Below, piece by piece: positions 44,778 through 53,612 of a DNA stretch of 64,000 bases. The DNA comes from Dehalococcoidia bacterium (lineage in GTDB: Bacteria > Chloroflexota > Dehalococcoidia > UBA2979), in assembly GCA_009692725.1 (NCBI GenBank), contig SHYP01000002.1, forward strand, positions 42,843 to 106,842, read 5' to 3'. How positions within the stretch are numbered: the first letter of the stretch is position 1; every line of letters starts with the position of its first letter. Made by a program: the position numbers and the translations under genes. A model generated the notes under the pieces. It searched no databases, was not told the origin of the DNA, and was given only the letters and a program-made list of their open reading frames with translations.

Positions 44778-44903
44778 CCGGCTCGTGACGCCGCCAGACG
44801 CCGCGCCGAGCCATCGCCGTCCACGCCGACGGCTGCGCGCCGGCGTGTCCGTCACGGCCCGGTGACCGACGCGAGCTAGCCCGCGCCCGTCACGGCGAGT
44901 GAC

Positions 44904-46124
44904 CTAGCCGCGCGGCAGCCCCAGCCCGCGCGTCGCGATGATGTTGCGCTGGATCTCGCTCGAGCCGCCGGCGATCGTGCCGACGACGCTCGAGACATAG
45001 ACCTGCGTGTGCCGCGCGTTCAGCGGCGCGAGCGGCTCGGTCCCCGCCCACAGCCCACCGTACAGCCCGAACACCTTCGTCCCCGTGCGCGACAGCCGCT
45101 GCGAGAGCTCGGACGTGAACGCCTTGCCCATCGAGGCCTCGTAGTTTGGGATCATCCCGTTCGCCTGCATCGAGGCGATGCGCAGCGAGAGGTTGTTGTT
45201 GACCTCGGTCTCGATCACGCGGTCCGCGACGTCGCGCCGCACGAGCTCCATGCGGTGCGGCGTCTTATTGGCGTTGGTGTACTCGATCAGGTCGTCGAGC
45301 GCGCGCTTCTGCGCGACCGCGCCCGAGATCGACGAGCGCTCGAAGTCGAGCAGCGTCATGCCCACGTACCAGCCGCGGTTCACCTCACCCACGACCTGCG
45401 ACACCGGCACGCGCACGTCCTCGTAGAACGTCTCGTTCGTCGCGTGCTGCCAGCCCATGCTGATGATCGGCCGCACGCTGATGCCCGGCGTGCGCATGTC
45501 CGCCATCAGGAACGTGATCCCGCGGTGCTTGGGCGCGTCCGGGTCCGTCCGCACGAGCATGAAGATCCAGTTGGACTTGTGCCCGGACGAGGTCCACAGC
45601 TTCTGGCCGTTGATGATGTAGTCGTCGCCGTCGCGCACCGCGCGACACTGCAACGAGGCGAGGTCCGAGCCCGCGCCCGGCTCCGAGTAGCCCTGCGCCC
45701 AGAGGATCTCGCCCGAGAGCGTGGGCGGCAGGAAGCGCTTCTTCTGCTCGTCGGTGCCGTGCACGAGCAGCGTCGGGCCGAGCATCGGCACGCCGTTGCC
45801 GCCGCCCACCATCGGCGCCTCGGCGATCGCCAGCTCCTGCTTGAAGATGAACTGCTCCATCGTGGAGAGGCCCGCCCCGCCGTACTCCGTGGGCCATTGC
45901 GGCGCGCTCCAGCCGTTCTCGGCGAGCGCCTTCGACCAATTGGACGCCGCGGTCTTCGCCTCGTCAGAGCCGTAGACCATGTCCCACTGCCAGTCGTTCT
46001 CCGGCGCCTCCAGCACGGCCATCTTGTGCTGCTCGCTCTTGTAGTACTTCGGCAGCCGCTGATCGATGAACGCGCGGACCTGCGTGCGGAAGCTGGCCTG
46101 CTCCGGCGTGTCGTTCCAGTCCAT
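44904..46124 (-). CDS. Acyl-CoA dehydrogenase
   Basis: This FAD flavoprotein oxidises acyl-CoA thioesters in fatty-acid or related beta-oxidation. The 406-residue protein has the flavin-binding block WAQGYSEPGAGSDLASLQC, DYIINGQKLWTSSGHKSNW, the middle beta domain ending ISMGWQHATNETFYEDVRVP, and the C-terminal helices with SEIQRNIIATRGLGLPRG (the usual GGTxEIQRNIIA region). The substrate chain length is not deducible. A TATAGT hexamer lies about 70 nt upstream of the ATG (near 46195). The stop is TAG. Downstream there is about 120 nt with no gene. Confidence 0.93.
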   Translation of the reverse strand: MDWNDTPEQASFRTQVRAFIDQRLPKYYKSEQHKMAVLEAPENDWQWDMVYGSDEAKTAASNWSKALAENGWSAPQWPTEYGGAGLSTMEQFIFKQELAIAEAPMVGGGNGVPMLGPTLLVHGTDEQKKRFLPPTLSGEILWAQGYSEPGAGSDLASLQCRAVRDGDDYIINGQKLWTSSGHKSNWIFMLVRTDPDAPKHRGITFLMADMRTPGISVRPIISMGWQHATNETFYEDVRVPVSQVVGEVNRGWYVGMTLLDFERSSISGAVAQKRALDDLIEYTNANKTPHRMELVRRDVADRVIETEVNNNLSLRIASMQANGMIPNYEASMGKAFTSELSQRLSRTGTKVFGLYGGLWAGTEPLAPLNARHTQVYVSSVVGTIAGGSSEIQRNIIATRGLGLPRG

Positions 46125-46367
46125 GGGGCTCCTTCGGTGTCTGCGTCGCGGTCTGGCCCGGGCGGCCGCCCGCCCGCCTCGTCGGCGCGCCTACTATAGC
46201 GACGCAGCGCCCAGCCGCGCGCGTGCCCGCTCGCACCCTCGAGTACGGCCGACCGCGCCTCAACGCCGCGCCCACGACGTGTGCGTAGCCTCCGTGCCAA
46301 CGCGCCGCTCGCGCACCCGCCCGAGGGACGCCCGATGACCGCCACCGAGCCGCCGCCACCGACCGAC

Positions 46368-46511
46368 TCAGCGGCACGCGCCCCGCTCCCGCAGCGTCGC
46401 CAGCACCGCCGGATCGCGGTCGCAGAAGACGATGTCGTGGCCCCACTCGGCGAGCCCGCGGCCCGTCGCCTGCCCGACTACGCCCGAGCCGATAATCGCG
46501 ATCGATGCCAC
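46368..46511 (-). pseudogene. Truncated N-terminal Rossmann fragment (sugar-nucleotide dehydrogenase-like)
   Basis: A 47-codon frame from GTG 46511 reads ASIAIIGSGVVGQATGRGL, then AEWGHDIVFCDRDPAVLATLRERG, and stops at TGA. The GSGVVGQATG loop and D-R-D-P at the end of the second strand match the NAD-binding start of UDP-glucose/GDP-mannose dehydrogenase-like proteins, which normally run over 400 residues. Nothing recognisable follows. It is a remnant. The remaining DNA between 46125 and 46723 shows only the acyl-CoA dehydrogenase promoter region and no other gene. Confidence 0.55.
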
Positions 46512-46723
46512 AGGTCGCCTCCAGCTTCACGTCTCGACAGCGCGCCTTGACGAACGCGTGTTCGCAACACGAACGACAACGTGCGTAGCCCCCTTCGGGA
46601 CCCCCGCTCGGGAGCCAGAGGTATGACGGCGGCCAGGGTGAAACCAGTACAGACAGGCGCGCACACACGTACGGGCGAACCCCTACGGGAACGCCTGACG
46701 GGCAGCACGATGACGCGTATCGG

Positions 46724-48898
46724 TTACGTTTCCGCCCGCGAAACCGAGATGATCCCGCGGATCGCCTCGAGCCGGGACATCAGCCGCGCGACCTGCGTGC
46801 GCCCCTGCGTCTCCAGCGTGAGGTGCACCGTGGTCGTGCGGTCGTCGTGCTCCTGCGTGCGCACGCCAACCATGTTGACGTTCTCCGCGGCAACCAGCGT
46901 GCTCACGTCGCGCAACAGGCCGACGCGATCCCATGCGTGCACCAGCACCGCAGCCGTGTACAGATCGCCGGCCGGACCCCAGTCGCACTCCACCAGCCGC
47001 TCGGCCTCGACCTGCCGGCGCACGTTCACGCAATCGCGACGGTGCACCGTGACGCCGCGCGAGCGCGTGATGAAGCCGATGATGCCGTCGCCCGGCAGCG
47101 GCCCGCAGCAGCGCGCCAGCACGACGTGCAACCCCGACTCGCCGAGCACGTGCACCCCGCCCGACGCCTTGCGCTCGCGGCGCACTGGCGTGTCGTCCAC
47201 GGGTGCGGCCGGCGGCGGCGGCGCATGCTCCGCGAGCCGTTGCGCGAGCGACTGCAGCGACACATCGCCGTAGCCCACCGCCGCGAGCATGTCGTCGAAC
47301 GAGTCGTAGCCGAGCTGCGCCGCCAGCCCCGCGGGCACGTCCGCGACGCCGAGCTTGCGGCGCTCGCGCTCGAGCAGCTCCTTGCCCCGCGCGATGTTGT
47401 CACCGCGCCCCGCGCGCCGGAACCACTGCCGCACCTTCTGCCGCGAATGACTGGATCCGAGGTAGCCGAGCGCGGGGATCAGCCAGTCGCGCGAAGGCCC
47501 GCGGTCCGCGCGCCCGCGCAACACCTCGACGATGTCGCCCGTGCGCAACCGCGTCGCCAGCGGCACCAGTCGCGCGTTCACGCGCGCGCCCACGCAGTGA
47601 TGGCCGAGGTCCGTGTGTACCCGGTACGCGAAGTCGATCGGCGTGCTCCCCGCAGGCAGCACGCGCACATCGCCGCGCGGCGTGTACACGAACACCTGGT
47701 CGCGAAACACATCTGTCTTCACGGACTCGAGGAAGTCGTCCGTCCCGGACGCTTCCTGCTGCCACTCGATCAGATGGCGCAGCCACGCGAGCCGCTCCTC
47801 GTACTGGTGGTCGCGCTTGCGTGGCTCTTCCTTGTACTGCCAGTGCGCCGCCACACCGTACTCGGCCAGCTCGTGCATCTCGTGCGTGCGGATCTGCACC
47901 TCGAACGGATGCGCACCTGGTCCCATGACCGTGGTATGCAACGACTGGTACAGCGACTGCTTCGGGCTCGCGATGTAGTCGTCGAAGGCGCCCGGCAACG
48001 GCAGCCACGTCTGGTGCACGACGCCGAGCGCGTTGTAGCAGTCCGCCACCGAATCGACGAGCACACGCACCGCGATCAGATCGTGGATCTGGTCCAGCGT
48101 CTTCCCGTCCCGCGCGTAGCGCGCCATCTTGTTGCGGATCGAGTACAGGTGCTTGACGCGCCCCGCCACGTCGGCCGCGACGCCGCCAGCAGCGAGCGCG
48201 TCGCGCAGCTCGTGCTCGACGCGGCGCACGAAGCGCTCGCGCTCGGTGCGCCGCCCCGCCACCATCTCAGACACCCGCGCGTACTCCTGCGGCTCGAGGT
48301 AGCGGAACGCGAGGTCCTCGAGCTCCCACATGAACTGCCAGATGCCGAGGCGGCTCGCGAGCGGCGCGTAGATGTCTATCGTCTCGCGCGCGATCGCCTG
48401 CTGCCGCGGCTCCGGCAGGAACTCCAGCGTGCGCATGTTGTGCAGCCGGTCCGCGAGCTTGAGGATGACGACGCGCACATCCTCCGCCATCGCCACGAAC
48501 ATCTTGCGCAGCGTCTCGGAGTCGGCGCTCGAGCGCACGCCCGTGGCGGTCGGTGGCCCCATCGTGCTGATCTTCGTCGCCCCGTCGACGAGCCGCGCCA
48601 CGTCCGCGCCGAACCGCCGCGTCAGCTCCTCGCCCCCCACGCCACAGTCCTCGATGACGTCGTGCAGCAGCGCCGCCGCCACCGTGGCCGCGTCCATGCG
48701 CAGCTCGGCGACCAGCTGCGCGACGGCGATCGGGTGCGTGATGTAGGGGTCGCCGGACTGGCGCAGCTGCCCCTCGTGCGCCTGCGTCGCAAAGTCCAGC
48801 GCCGCGCGCACGGCATCCACGCGGTCGTCCGGGAGGTAGCTCGCCAGAGCGACCAGCAGCGACTGCACGTCAGCGGGGGTCTCGCGGGAGACGACCAT
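46724..48898 (-). CDS. relA: Bifunctional (p)ppGpp synthetase/hydrolase RelA/SpoT
   Basis: This enzyme makes and degrades the stringent-response alarmone. The 724-residue protein starts at the ATG 48898 (VVSRETPADVQSLLVAL). An intact HD hydrolase domain has HPIAVAQLV and HDVIED (His79, Asp80). The synthetase domain includes HDLIAVRVLV and YQSLHTTVMGPGAHPFEVQIRT. A TGS domain (VFVYTPRGDVRVLPAGSTPIDFAYRVHTD) and a C-terminal ACT domain follow, so both activities are plausible. The frame is open far upstream, antisense to hisS, but those residues have no homology. It is divergent from hisS, with the parS-like site between. Confidence 0.96.
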   Translation of the reverse strand: MVVSRETPADVQSLLVALASYLPDDRVDAVRAALDFATQAHEGQLRQSGDPYITHPIAVAQLVAELRMDAATVAAALLHDVIEDCGVGGEELTRRFGADVARLVDGATKISTMGPPTATGVRSSADSETLRKMFVAMAEDVRVVILKLADRLHNMRTLEFLPEPRQQAIARETIDIYAPLASRLGIWQFMWELEDLAFRYLEPQEYARVSEMVAGRRTERERFVRRVEHELRDALAAGGVAADVAGRVKHLYSIRNKMARYARDGKTLDQIHDLIAVRVLVDSVADCYNALGVVHQTWLPLPGAFDDYIASPKQSLYQSLHTTVMGPGAHPFEVQIRTHEMHELAEYGVAAHWQYKEEPRKRDHQYEERLAWLRHLIEWQQEASGTDDFLESVKTDVFRDQVFVYTPRGDVRVLPAGSTPIDFAYRVHTDLGHHCVGARVNARLVPLATRLRTGDIVEVLRGRADRGPSRDWLIPALGYLGSSHSRQKVRQWFRRAGRGDNIARGKELLERERRKLGVADVPAGLAAQLGYDSFDDMLAAVGYGDVSLQSLAQRLAEHAPPPPAAPVDDTPVRRERKASGGVHVLGESGLHVVLARCCGPLPGDGIIGFITRSRGVTVHRRDCVNVRRQVEAERLVECDWGPAGDLYTAAVLVHAWDRVGLLRDVSTLVAAENVNMVGVRTQEHDDRTTTVHLTLETQGRTQVARLMSRLEAIRGIISVSRAET

Positions 48899-48977
48899 CC
48901 TTGCGATAACGTAGCACGCCCGCCCCACGACCACAGCCGCAATCCCCGCCTGGCACGAGGCTGGCGGTACGAACAAA

Positions 48978-48993
48978 TGTTTCACGTGAAACA
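48978..48993. other. parS: parS-like centromere site
   Basis: TGTTTCACGTGAAACA is a perfect 16-bp palindrome differing from the classical B. subtilis parS (TGTTCCACGTGAAACA) at one position and fitting the general bacterial consensus. It lies in the 168-nt divergent gap between relA and hisS. In other bacteria ParB nucleates here and loads SMC, and such sites cluster near the replication origin. ParA/ParB genes are not in the window. I found no second copy by eye. Confidence 0.8.
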
Positions 48994-49054
48994 CTGCCTC
49001 CGCGTAGCGCCGGCTCCGCCGGCCCGCCCGCTGCCCGCCAACCCGCGCGCCCCG

Positions 49055-49069
49055 TAGACTCCGCGTATG
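49055..49069 (+). promoter_or_regulatory. -10-like hexamer of a probable leaderless hisS transcript
   Basis: TAGACT (49055-49060) is followed by 6 nt and the hisS ATG at 49067, with no Shine-Dalgarno between. Confidence 0.5.
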
Positions 49070-50659
49070 GCTGACTCCAAGGCGCCACGCGCCCCCCGCG
49101 GTATGCACGACCTGCTGCCCGAGGATGCCGCGCTCTGGCGCCACGTCCGCGACACCGCCGAGCGCGTCGCACGGCTGTTCGACTACCGCCAGGTCCAGAC
49201 GCCGCTGGTCGAGGACGCAGCGGTCTTCCTGCGCACCGTCGGCGACGAAAGCGACATCGTCGCCAAGGAGATGTACGTCTTCGAGGACCGCGGCGGCGAC
49301 CGCCTCGCGCTCCGCCCGGAGGGCACCGCCGCCGTCTGCCGCGCCTACCTGGAGCACGGCATGGGCAGCCGCCCGCAGCCCGTGCGCCTCTACTACTTCG
49401 GGCCGATGTTCCGCTACGACCGCCCGCAGGCCGGCCGTTACCGCCAGCTCTGGCAGTTCGGCGTCGAGTGCATCGGCGACCCCTCCCCCGCCGCCGACGT
49501 CGAGGTGATCGAGCTCCAGCGCACGCTCTACGCCGAGCTCGGGCTGGGCGACCTCGTGCTGCGCATCAACTCGATCGGCACCGCCGAGACGCGGCACCGT
49601 TACGTCGAGCTGCTGCGCGAGCACTTCCGCCCACACGTCGCGACGCTCTCGCGCGACTCGCAGCGCCGCTTCGAAACCAACGTGCTGCGCATCCTCGACT
49701 CGAAGGAGGACGCCGCGCACCCCGCCGTGCTCACCGCGCCGAGCATCCTCGACCACCTCGAGCCGGACGACGCGCAGCACTTCGCTGAGGTGCGCGCGCT
49801 GCTCGACGCGCTGGGCGTGGCGTACGAGGTGGACCCGCGCATCGTGCGCGGCCTCGACTACTACGCGCGTACGGTCTGGGAGTTCGAGCCGGCCGGCGGC
49901 GGCGGCCAGTCGACCGTCGGCGCGGGCGGCCGCTACGACGGGCTGATCGAGCTGCTCGGCGGCCCGCACACCCCGGGCACCGGCTTCGCGACGGGCATCG
50001 AGCGCATCATGCTCAACCTGCGCGAGCGAGGGCCGGCGGTACCCCAGCGCCGAACGGACGGCGTCGATCTCTACCTGGCGGTGACATCCGACAAGGCGGT
50101 TCCAACAGCGTTTCGGCTGGCCAGCGCAATGCGCAAGGCTGGCTCCTCGGTGGTTATTGGCGATTCGACGCGAAGCATCCGAGCTCAGATGCGGCAAGCG
50201 GACGCCCTTGGGGCGCGGTACGCAGAGACCATTGGCGCGAGGGAGGTCGCGAATCGAGAGTCTACGATCCGCGACCTGCTGCAAAAATTAGACCTTGAAA
50301 GCGCAACACCGTTAGCAGTGCGACCGCACGAAATCCTCCTGCACTGGCTCAAAGTCGAGCGCGCCTTGGCAGGCTACCTGCTCGTGAAGCGAACCGGACG
50401 CACCGGGTTTGCCGGCGCTCTAGCGCTTAGGGACTTCGAGGAAGCAGCATCTGATTCGGACGTCTTCTCGACCTCCGAACAGTCGCTCGTCCGAGAACTG
50501 CGAAACATCCGGAACGCTGCGGTCCATGGCCTTGCTGTACCGGCCTCGCAGGTGACTCTCGACCAATACGAATCCCACGTCGCTGCTATCGTCGCGAAGG
50601 TCGCGTATGTCACGAACAGGTTGCAGCGCGGGCACTCGGAGCAGCCCCTGCTAGACTGA
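49067..50659 (+). CDS. hisS: Histidyl-tRNA synthetase with a C-terminal HEPN-like domain
   Basis: HisRS charges tRNA-His. Residues 1 to about 425 are a normal class II enzyme: APRGMHDLLPEDAALWRHV, LRPEGTAAVCRAYLE, FRYDRPQAGRYRQLWQFGVE, VRGLDYYARTVWEF, the glycine-rich motif 3 TGFATGIERIML, then the HGTP anticodon domain. The protein is 530 residues, about 100 longer than usual. The extra C-terminal part is all-helical (LLHWLKVERALAGYLLVKR; STSEQSLVRELRNIRNAAVH) and contains RNAAVH at residues 482-487, the RNxxxH motif of HEPN ribonuclease domains. GC drops sharply from about 50040 to the end, as if the 3' part had been replaced or extended by foreign DNA. It ends 4 nt before prfA. Confidence 0.93.
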   Translation: MADSKAPRAPRGMHDLLPEDAALWRHVRDTAERVARLFDYRQVQTPLVEDAAVFLRTVGDESDIVAKEMYVFEDRGGDRLALRPEGTAAVCRAYLEHGMGSRPQPVRLYYFGPMFRYDRPQAGRYRQLWQFGVECIGDPSPAADVEVIELQRTLYAELGLGDLVLRINSIGTAETRHRYVELLREHFRPHVATLSRDSQRRFETNVLRILDSKEDAAHPAVLTAPSILDHLEPDDAQHFAEVRALLDALGVAYEVDPRIVRGLDYYARTVWEFEPAGGGGQSTVGAGGRYDGLIELLGGPHTPGTGFATGIERIMLNLRERGPAVPQRRTDGVDLYLAVTSDKAVPTAFRLASAMRKAGSSVVIGDSTRSIRAQMRQADALGARYAETIGAREVANRESTIRDLLQKLDLESATPLAVRPHEILLHWLKVERALAGYLLVKRTGRTGFAGALALRDFEEAASDSDVFSTSEQSLVRELRNIRNAAVHGLAVPASQVTLDQYESHVAAIVAKVAYVTNRLQRGHSEQPLLD

Positions 50660-50666
50660 GTGCATG
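50652..50666 (+). promoter_or_regulatory. -10-like hexamer of a probable leaderless prfA transcript
   Basis: TAGACT (50652-50657) overlaps the last codons of hisS and is followed by 6 nt and the prfA ATG at 50664. Confidence 0.5.
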
Positions 50667-51728
50667 TTTGAACGGCTGGCCGAGATCGAGGCGCGGTTCA
50701 TGGAGCTGGAGCGGCTGCTCGGGCTGCCGGAGGTCGTCGCGGACCCGCGGCAGCTGCAGGTGCTGGGGCGCGAGCGCGCGTCGCTCGAGGCGCTCGTGCG
50801 GCTGTACCGCCGCTACCGCGAGAGCGAGCAGGCGCTGACGGAGGCGCGCGCGCTGGCTCGCGACGCCGACGACGAGCTGCGCGCGCTCGGTCACGAGGAG
50901 GAGGCGCGCCTCGCCCCCGCCGTCGAGACGATGGAGCAAGAGCTGCGGCTCGCGCTGTTGCCCAGGGACCCGGCCGACGACCGCGACGTGATCGTCGAGA
51001 TCCGCGCGGGCACCGGCGGCGACGAGGCGGCGTTGTTCGCCGCGGACCTGTTCAAGATGTACCAGCGCTACGCCGAGCGCCGCCGCTGGAAGACCGAAGT
51101 CATCAACACGTCCGAGGCCGGCCCCGGCGGCTACCGCGAGATCGTGTTCGAGGTGCACGGCCAGGGCGCGTACTCCCGCCTGAAGTTCGAGTCCGGCGTG
51201 CACCGCGTGCAGCGCGTTCCCGAGACGGAGGCGCAGGGCCGCATCCACACGTCGACGGCGACGGTGGCCGTGCTCCCCGAAGTCGACGAGGTCGATGTCG
51301 ACATCAACTGGGACGATGTGCGCATCGACATCTTCCACTCGGGCGGCGCGGGCGGGCAGAACGTGAACAAGGTCGCGACCGCGGTGCGCATGACGCATAC
51401 GCCCACCGGCATCGTGGTGCAGTGTCAGGACGAACGTTCGCAGGGGAAGAACCGCGCGAAGGCCGAGGCCGTGCTGCGCGCCCGCATCTACGAGATGGAG
51501 CGCGCGCGCGCCGCGGCGGAGCAGGCGGGCAACCGCAAGGCGCAGGTGGGCACCGGCGAGCGCTCCGAGAAGATCCGCACGTACAACTTCCCGCAGGACC
51601 GCGTGACCGACCACCGCGTGAACCTGACGCTGCACTCCCTCCCGCGCCTGCTCGACGGCGAGATCGACCCGCTGATCGACGCGGTGGCGCTGGCGGAGCA
51701 GACGGAGCAGCTGCAGGCGGTGGGCTAG
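50664..51728 (+). CDS. prfA: Peptide chain release factor 1
   Basis: RF1 terminates translation at UAA and UAG. The 354-residue protein has the peptidyl-hydrolysis loop HSGGAGGQNVNKVATAV (GGQ) and the stop-recognition region in domain 2 (GVHRVQRVPETEAQGRIHTSTATV), with the C-terminal EKIRTYNFPQDRVTDHR. Its presence, and the many TAG stops ending core genes here, show that UAG is a normal stop in this organism. It is paired with prmC, which methylates RF1/RF2, about 560 nt downstream with yjbQ inserted. Confidence 0.96.
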   Translation: MFERLAEIEARFMELERLLGLPEVVADPRQLQVLGRERASLEALVRLYRRYRESEQALTEARALARDADDELRALGHEEEARLAPAVETMEQELRLALLPRDPADDRDVIVEIRAGTGGDEAALFAADLFKMYQRYAERRRWKTEVINTSEAGPGGYREIVFEVHGQGAYSRLKFESGVHRVQRVPETEAQGRIHTSTATVAVLPEVDEVDVDINWDDVRIDIFHSGGAGGQNVNKVATAVRMTHTPTGIVVQCQDERSQGKNRAKAEAVLRARIYEMERARAAAEQAGNRKAQVGTGERSEKIRTYNFPQDRVTDHRVNLTLHSLPRLLDGEIDPLIDAVALAEQTEQLQAVG

Positions 51729-51768
51729 CCTGCGGCGGATGGCGGTATCCGCGGATGCGGGCAGCTCG

Positions 51769-52173
51769 TTACGAAGTCGGCACGAACGCGAGCATAATCC
51801 GACGCTCGCTGGGCTGCTCATCAAGGTCGAGGAACACGATTCGCTGATACATCCCGAGCAACGGTACGCCTGCGAGCACCGGTACCATCAAGGATGGGCT
51901 CGCGAGCATCGGGATGATGTGATCCGCGCCGTGCCCGGGCGCCTTCTCGACGTGTTGGTACGTGATGTCACGAGGGATGAGACGCTTGAGAGCCGCGATC
52001 ACGTCGTCAGCAGCACCTTGATCGGGCTGCACGATCGCCAAACCCACCGTTGAATGCGGCGCGAAGACATTCACGAGGCCATCACCCTGATCCTTGCAGA
52101 ACGCGCAAACCTCGACCGTGACGTCCGTGATGGGGCCAGCCGCTGTGCCAAGCCTGATGATGTGGGTCTGCAT
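51769..52173 (-). CDS. YjbQ/UPF0047 family protein
   Basis: The 134-residue protein of the YjbQ family has FAPHSTVGLAIVQPDQGAADDV and HGADHIIPMLASPSLMVPV, the conserved His-containing blocks, and ends RRIMLAFVPTS. Members have weak thiamine-phosphate synthase activity; the true role is uncertain. The ATG at 52173 has a GGGGAGG Shine-Dalgarno directly upstream. GC is below that of its neighbours. It lies convergently between prfA and divergently from prmC. Confidence 0.9.
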   Translation of the reverse strand: MQTHIIRLGTAAGPITDVTVEVCAFCKDQGDGLVNVFAPHSTVGLAIVQPDQGAADDVIAALKRLIPRDITYQHVEKAPGHGADHIIPMLASPSLMVPVLAGVPLLGMYQRIVFLDLDEQPSERRIMLAFVPTS

Positions 52174-52326
52174 TCGACCTCCCCGAACTTCGAGATACCC
52201 CGGCTCTGTTAGAGAGGGCACCGGTTGCCACCGCCGTCGCCCTCGCGTGGATCGCCGCGCCGCGGCTCGCGATGCTCGGTGAGCGATATGGTACGCATCT
52301 GGTCAGCTGAACCGGGGGATGAGCGC

Positions 52327-53205
52327 GTGTCCCAAGCACTCCGTGCGCTGCTGCACGACGCCGCGCAGCGGCTGCTCGCGGCGCGGGCGGCGGATGACCT
52401 CGACGAGGGGCGGCTCGAGGCGGAGCTGCTGTACAGCGCGGCGGCGGGGCTCGACCGCGCGCAGGTGATCGCGCGCGGCGGCGAGACCGTGGCGGACGAT
52501 GGCGGCGCGGCGTTCGCGGCGCTGCTCGCGCGGCGGCTCGCGCGGGAGCCGCTGGCGTACATCCTCGGGCGGCGCGAGTGCTACGGGATGACGTTCGAGG
52601 TGGGGCCGGGCGTGCTCATCCCGCGGCCCGAGACGGAGCTGCTGATCGAGGCGACGCTCGCGGCGGTGCGCGAGCATCCGCAGGCGCGGCGCCTCGTGCG
52701 CGTCGCGGACATCGGCACCGGCTCGGGCGTCGTCGCGCTCGCCGTGGCGAAGCACGCGCCCAATGCGAAGCTGTACGGGCTCGACCGTTCGACGGCGGCG
52801 CTCGCCGTCGCCGGGCGGAACCGTGATCGCTTCGCACTGCGAGACCGCGTCGTGCTGCTCGCCGGAGACCTGTTCGACGCGCTGCCGGAGCGCGTTGAGA
52901 TCGTGACCGCCAACCTGCCGTACATCCCGACCGCCGATCTGGAAGCGCTGACGCCGGAGGTGCGCGACTGGGAGCCGACATGGGCGCTCAACGGCGGCAA
53001 GGACGGGCTTGAGGTGATACGCCGGCTGATCTACCGCGTGCCGGAGCACCTCGCCGCGGGTGCGCGCGCGGTGCTGCTCGAAGTCGGCGATGGCCAGGCA
53101 GAGAAGGTGGCACGGCTGCTGGCGGCTGCCGTGGGCGGACCCGCGCGCGTGCACGCCGACCTCGGTGGCCGCCCCCGCGTCGTCGAGGTGCGCGTCGGCT
53201 ACTGA
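52327..53205 (+). CDS. prmC: Peptide chain release factor N5-glutamine methyltransferase PrmC
   Basis: PrmC methylates the Gln of the GGQ loop of RF1/RF2. After a helical N-terminal domain the protein shows RREPLAYILGRREC-like sequence (AREPLAYILGRRECYGM), PRPETELLIEATL, the SAM motif VRVADIGTGSGVVALAVA, and TANLPYIPTADLEAL. The catalytic motif is NLPY instead of the common NPPY. The GTG at 52327 (SQALRALLHDAAQRLL) has GGGGGA upstream and gives 292 residues; an ATG at 52288 is the alternative. Confidence 0.92.
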   Translation: MSQALRALLHDAAQRLLAARAADDLDEGRLEAELLYSAAAGLDRAQVIARGGETVADDGGAAFAALLARRLAREPLAYILGRRECYGMTFEVGPGVLIPRPETELLIEATLAAVREHPQARRLVRVADIGTGSGVVALAVAKHAPNAKLYGLDRSTAALAVAGRNRDRFALRDRVVLLAGDLFDALPERVEIVTANLPYIPTADLEALTPEVRDWEPTWALNGGKDGLEVIRRLIYRVPEHLAAGARAVLLEVGDGQAEKVARLLAAAVGGPARVHADLGGRPRVVEVRVGY

Positions 53206-53215
53206 CTAGCTTGGC

Positions 53216-53572
53216 TTAGGGCTGGGCGCTCTTGGGGTGGAGGATGATGCCATCAGCGACGTTGCGGGGAATCCCGCCCGGTTGCCAGGCGTCAGTCTCT
53301 TCGCACAGGGCTCCGTTCAAGAAGAACTCGACCCTCGCCCCCGCCGCGGGCCCGCAGACAGCGTCCGAAGCAATCGCGATCACCCATTTGCCCTGAGCGT
53401 TGACACGCGTGGGCGGGACGCACGGCCTTTCGCCGATTCGCGCTTCCAGAAGATCACCGGGCCGGAGCCCCTTCCCGTAGAAGGTCGCGGGTGGAGTTTG
53501 TGCGTACGCCGTGCGGGGCCTGAGGAAATCGAACCACCCGGCACGCGCTTGGCCGCCTCCGACGTCATGCAT
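53216..53572 (-). CDS. Small protein with a secreted-type beta domain, unknown
   Basis: The 118-residue frame begins at an ATG but its first 25 residues look wrong for a start. The word RTAYAQTPPATFYG resembles the end of a signal peptide with cleavage after AYA, yet no hydrophobic core precedes it. The remainder alternates short strands: GLRPGDLLEARIGERPCVPP, VNAQGKWVIAIASDAVCGP and ARVEFFLNGALCEETDAW, with three cysteines. It may be a truncated exported protein. It lies 40 nt after the TIR-like pseudogene. Confidence 0.5.
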   Translation of the reverse strand: MHDVGGGQARAGWFDFLRPRTAYAQTPPATFYGKGLRPGDLLEARIGERPCVPPTRVNAQGKWVIAIASDAVCGPAAGARVEFFLNGALCEETDAWQPGGIPRNVADGIILHPKSAQP

Positions 53573-53612
53573 GTTTACTCCATCCCCTCGCCAGACCGAA
53601 CCGCTCGAAGCC

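Noticed and set aside
46823..49057. A 744-codon open frame on the plus strand and a minus-strand frame open from 50284 into relA.
   Set aside because: Both are antisense to clear genes (relA and hisS). Composition is that of shadow frames in GC-rich DNA (Arg/Ala/His-rich), with no homology. Their FHVKH words are the translated parS palindrome.
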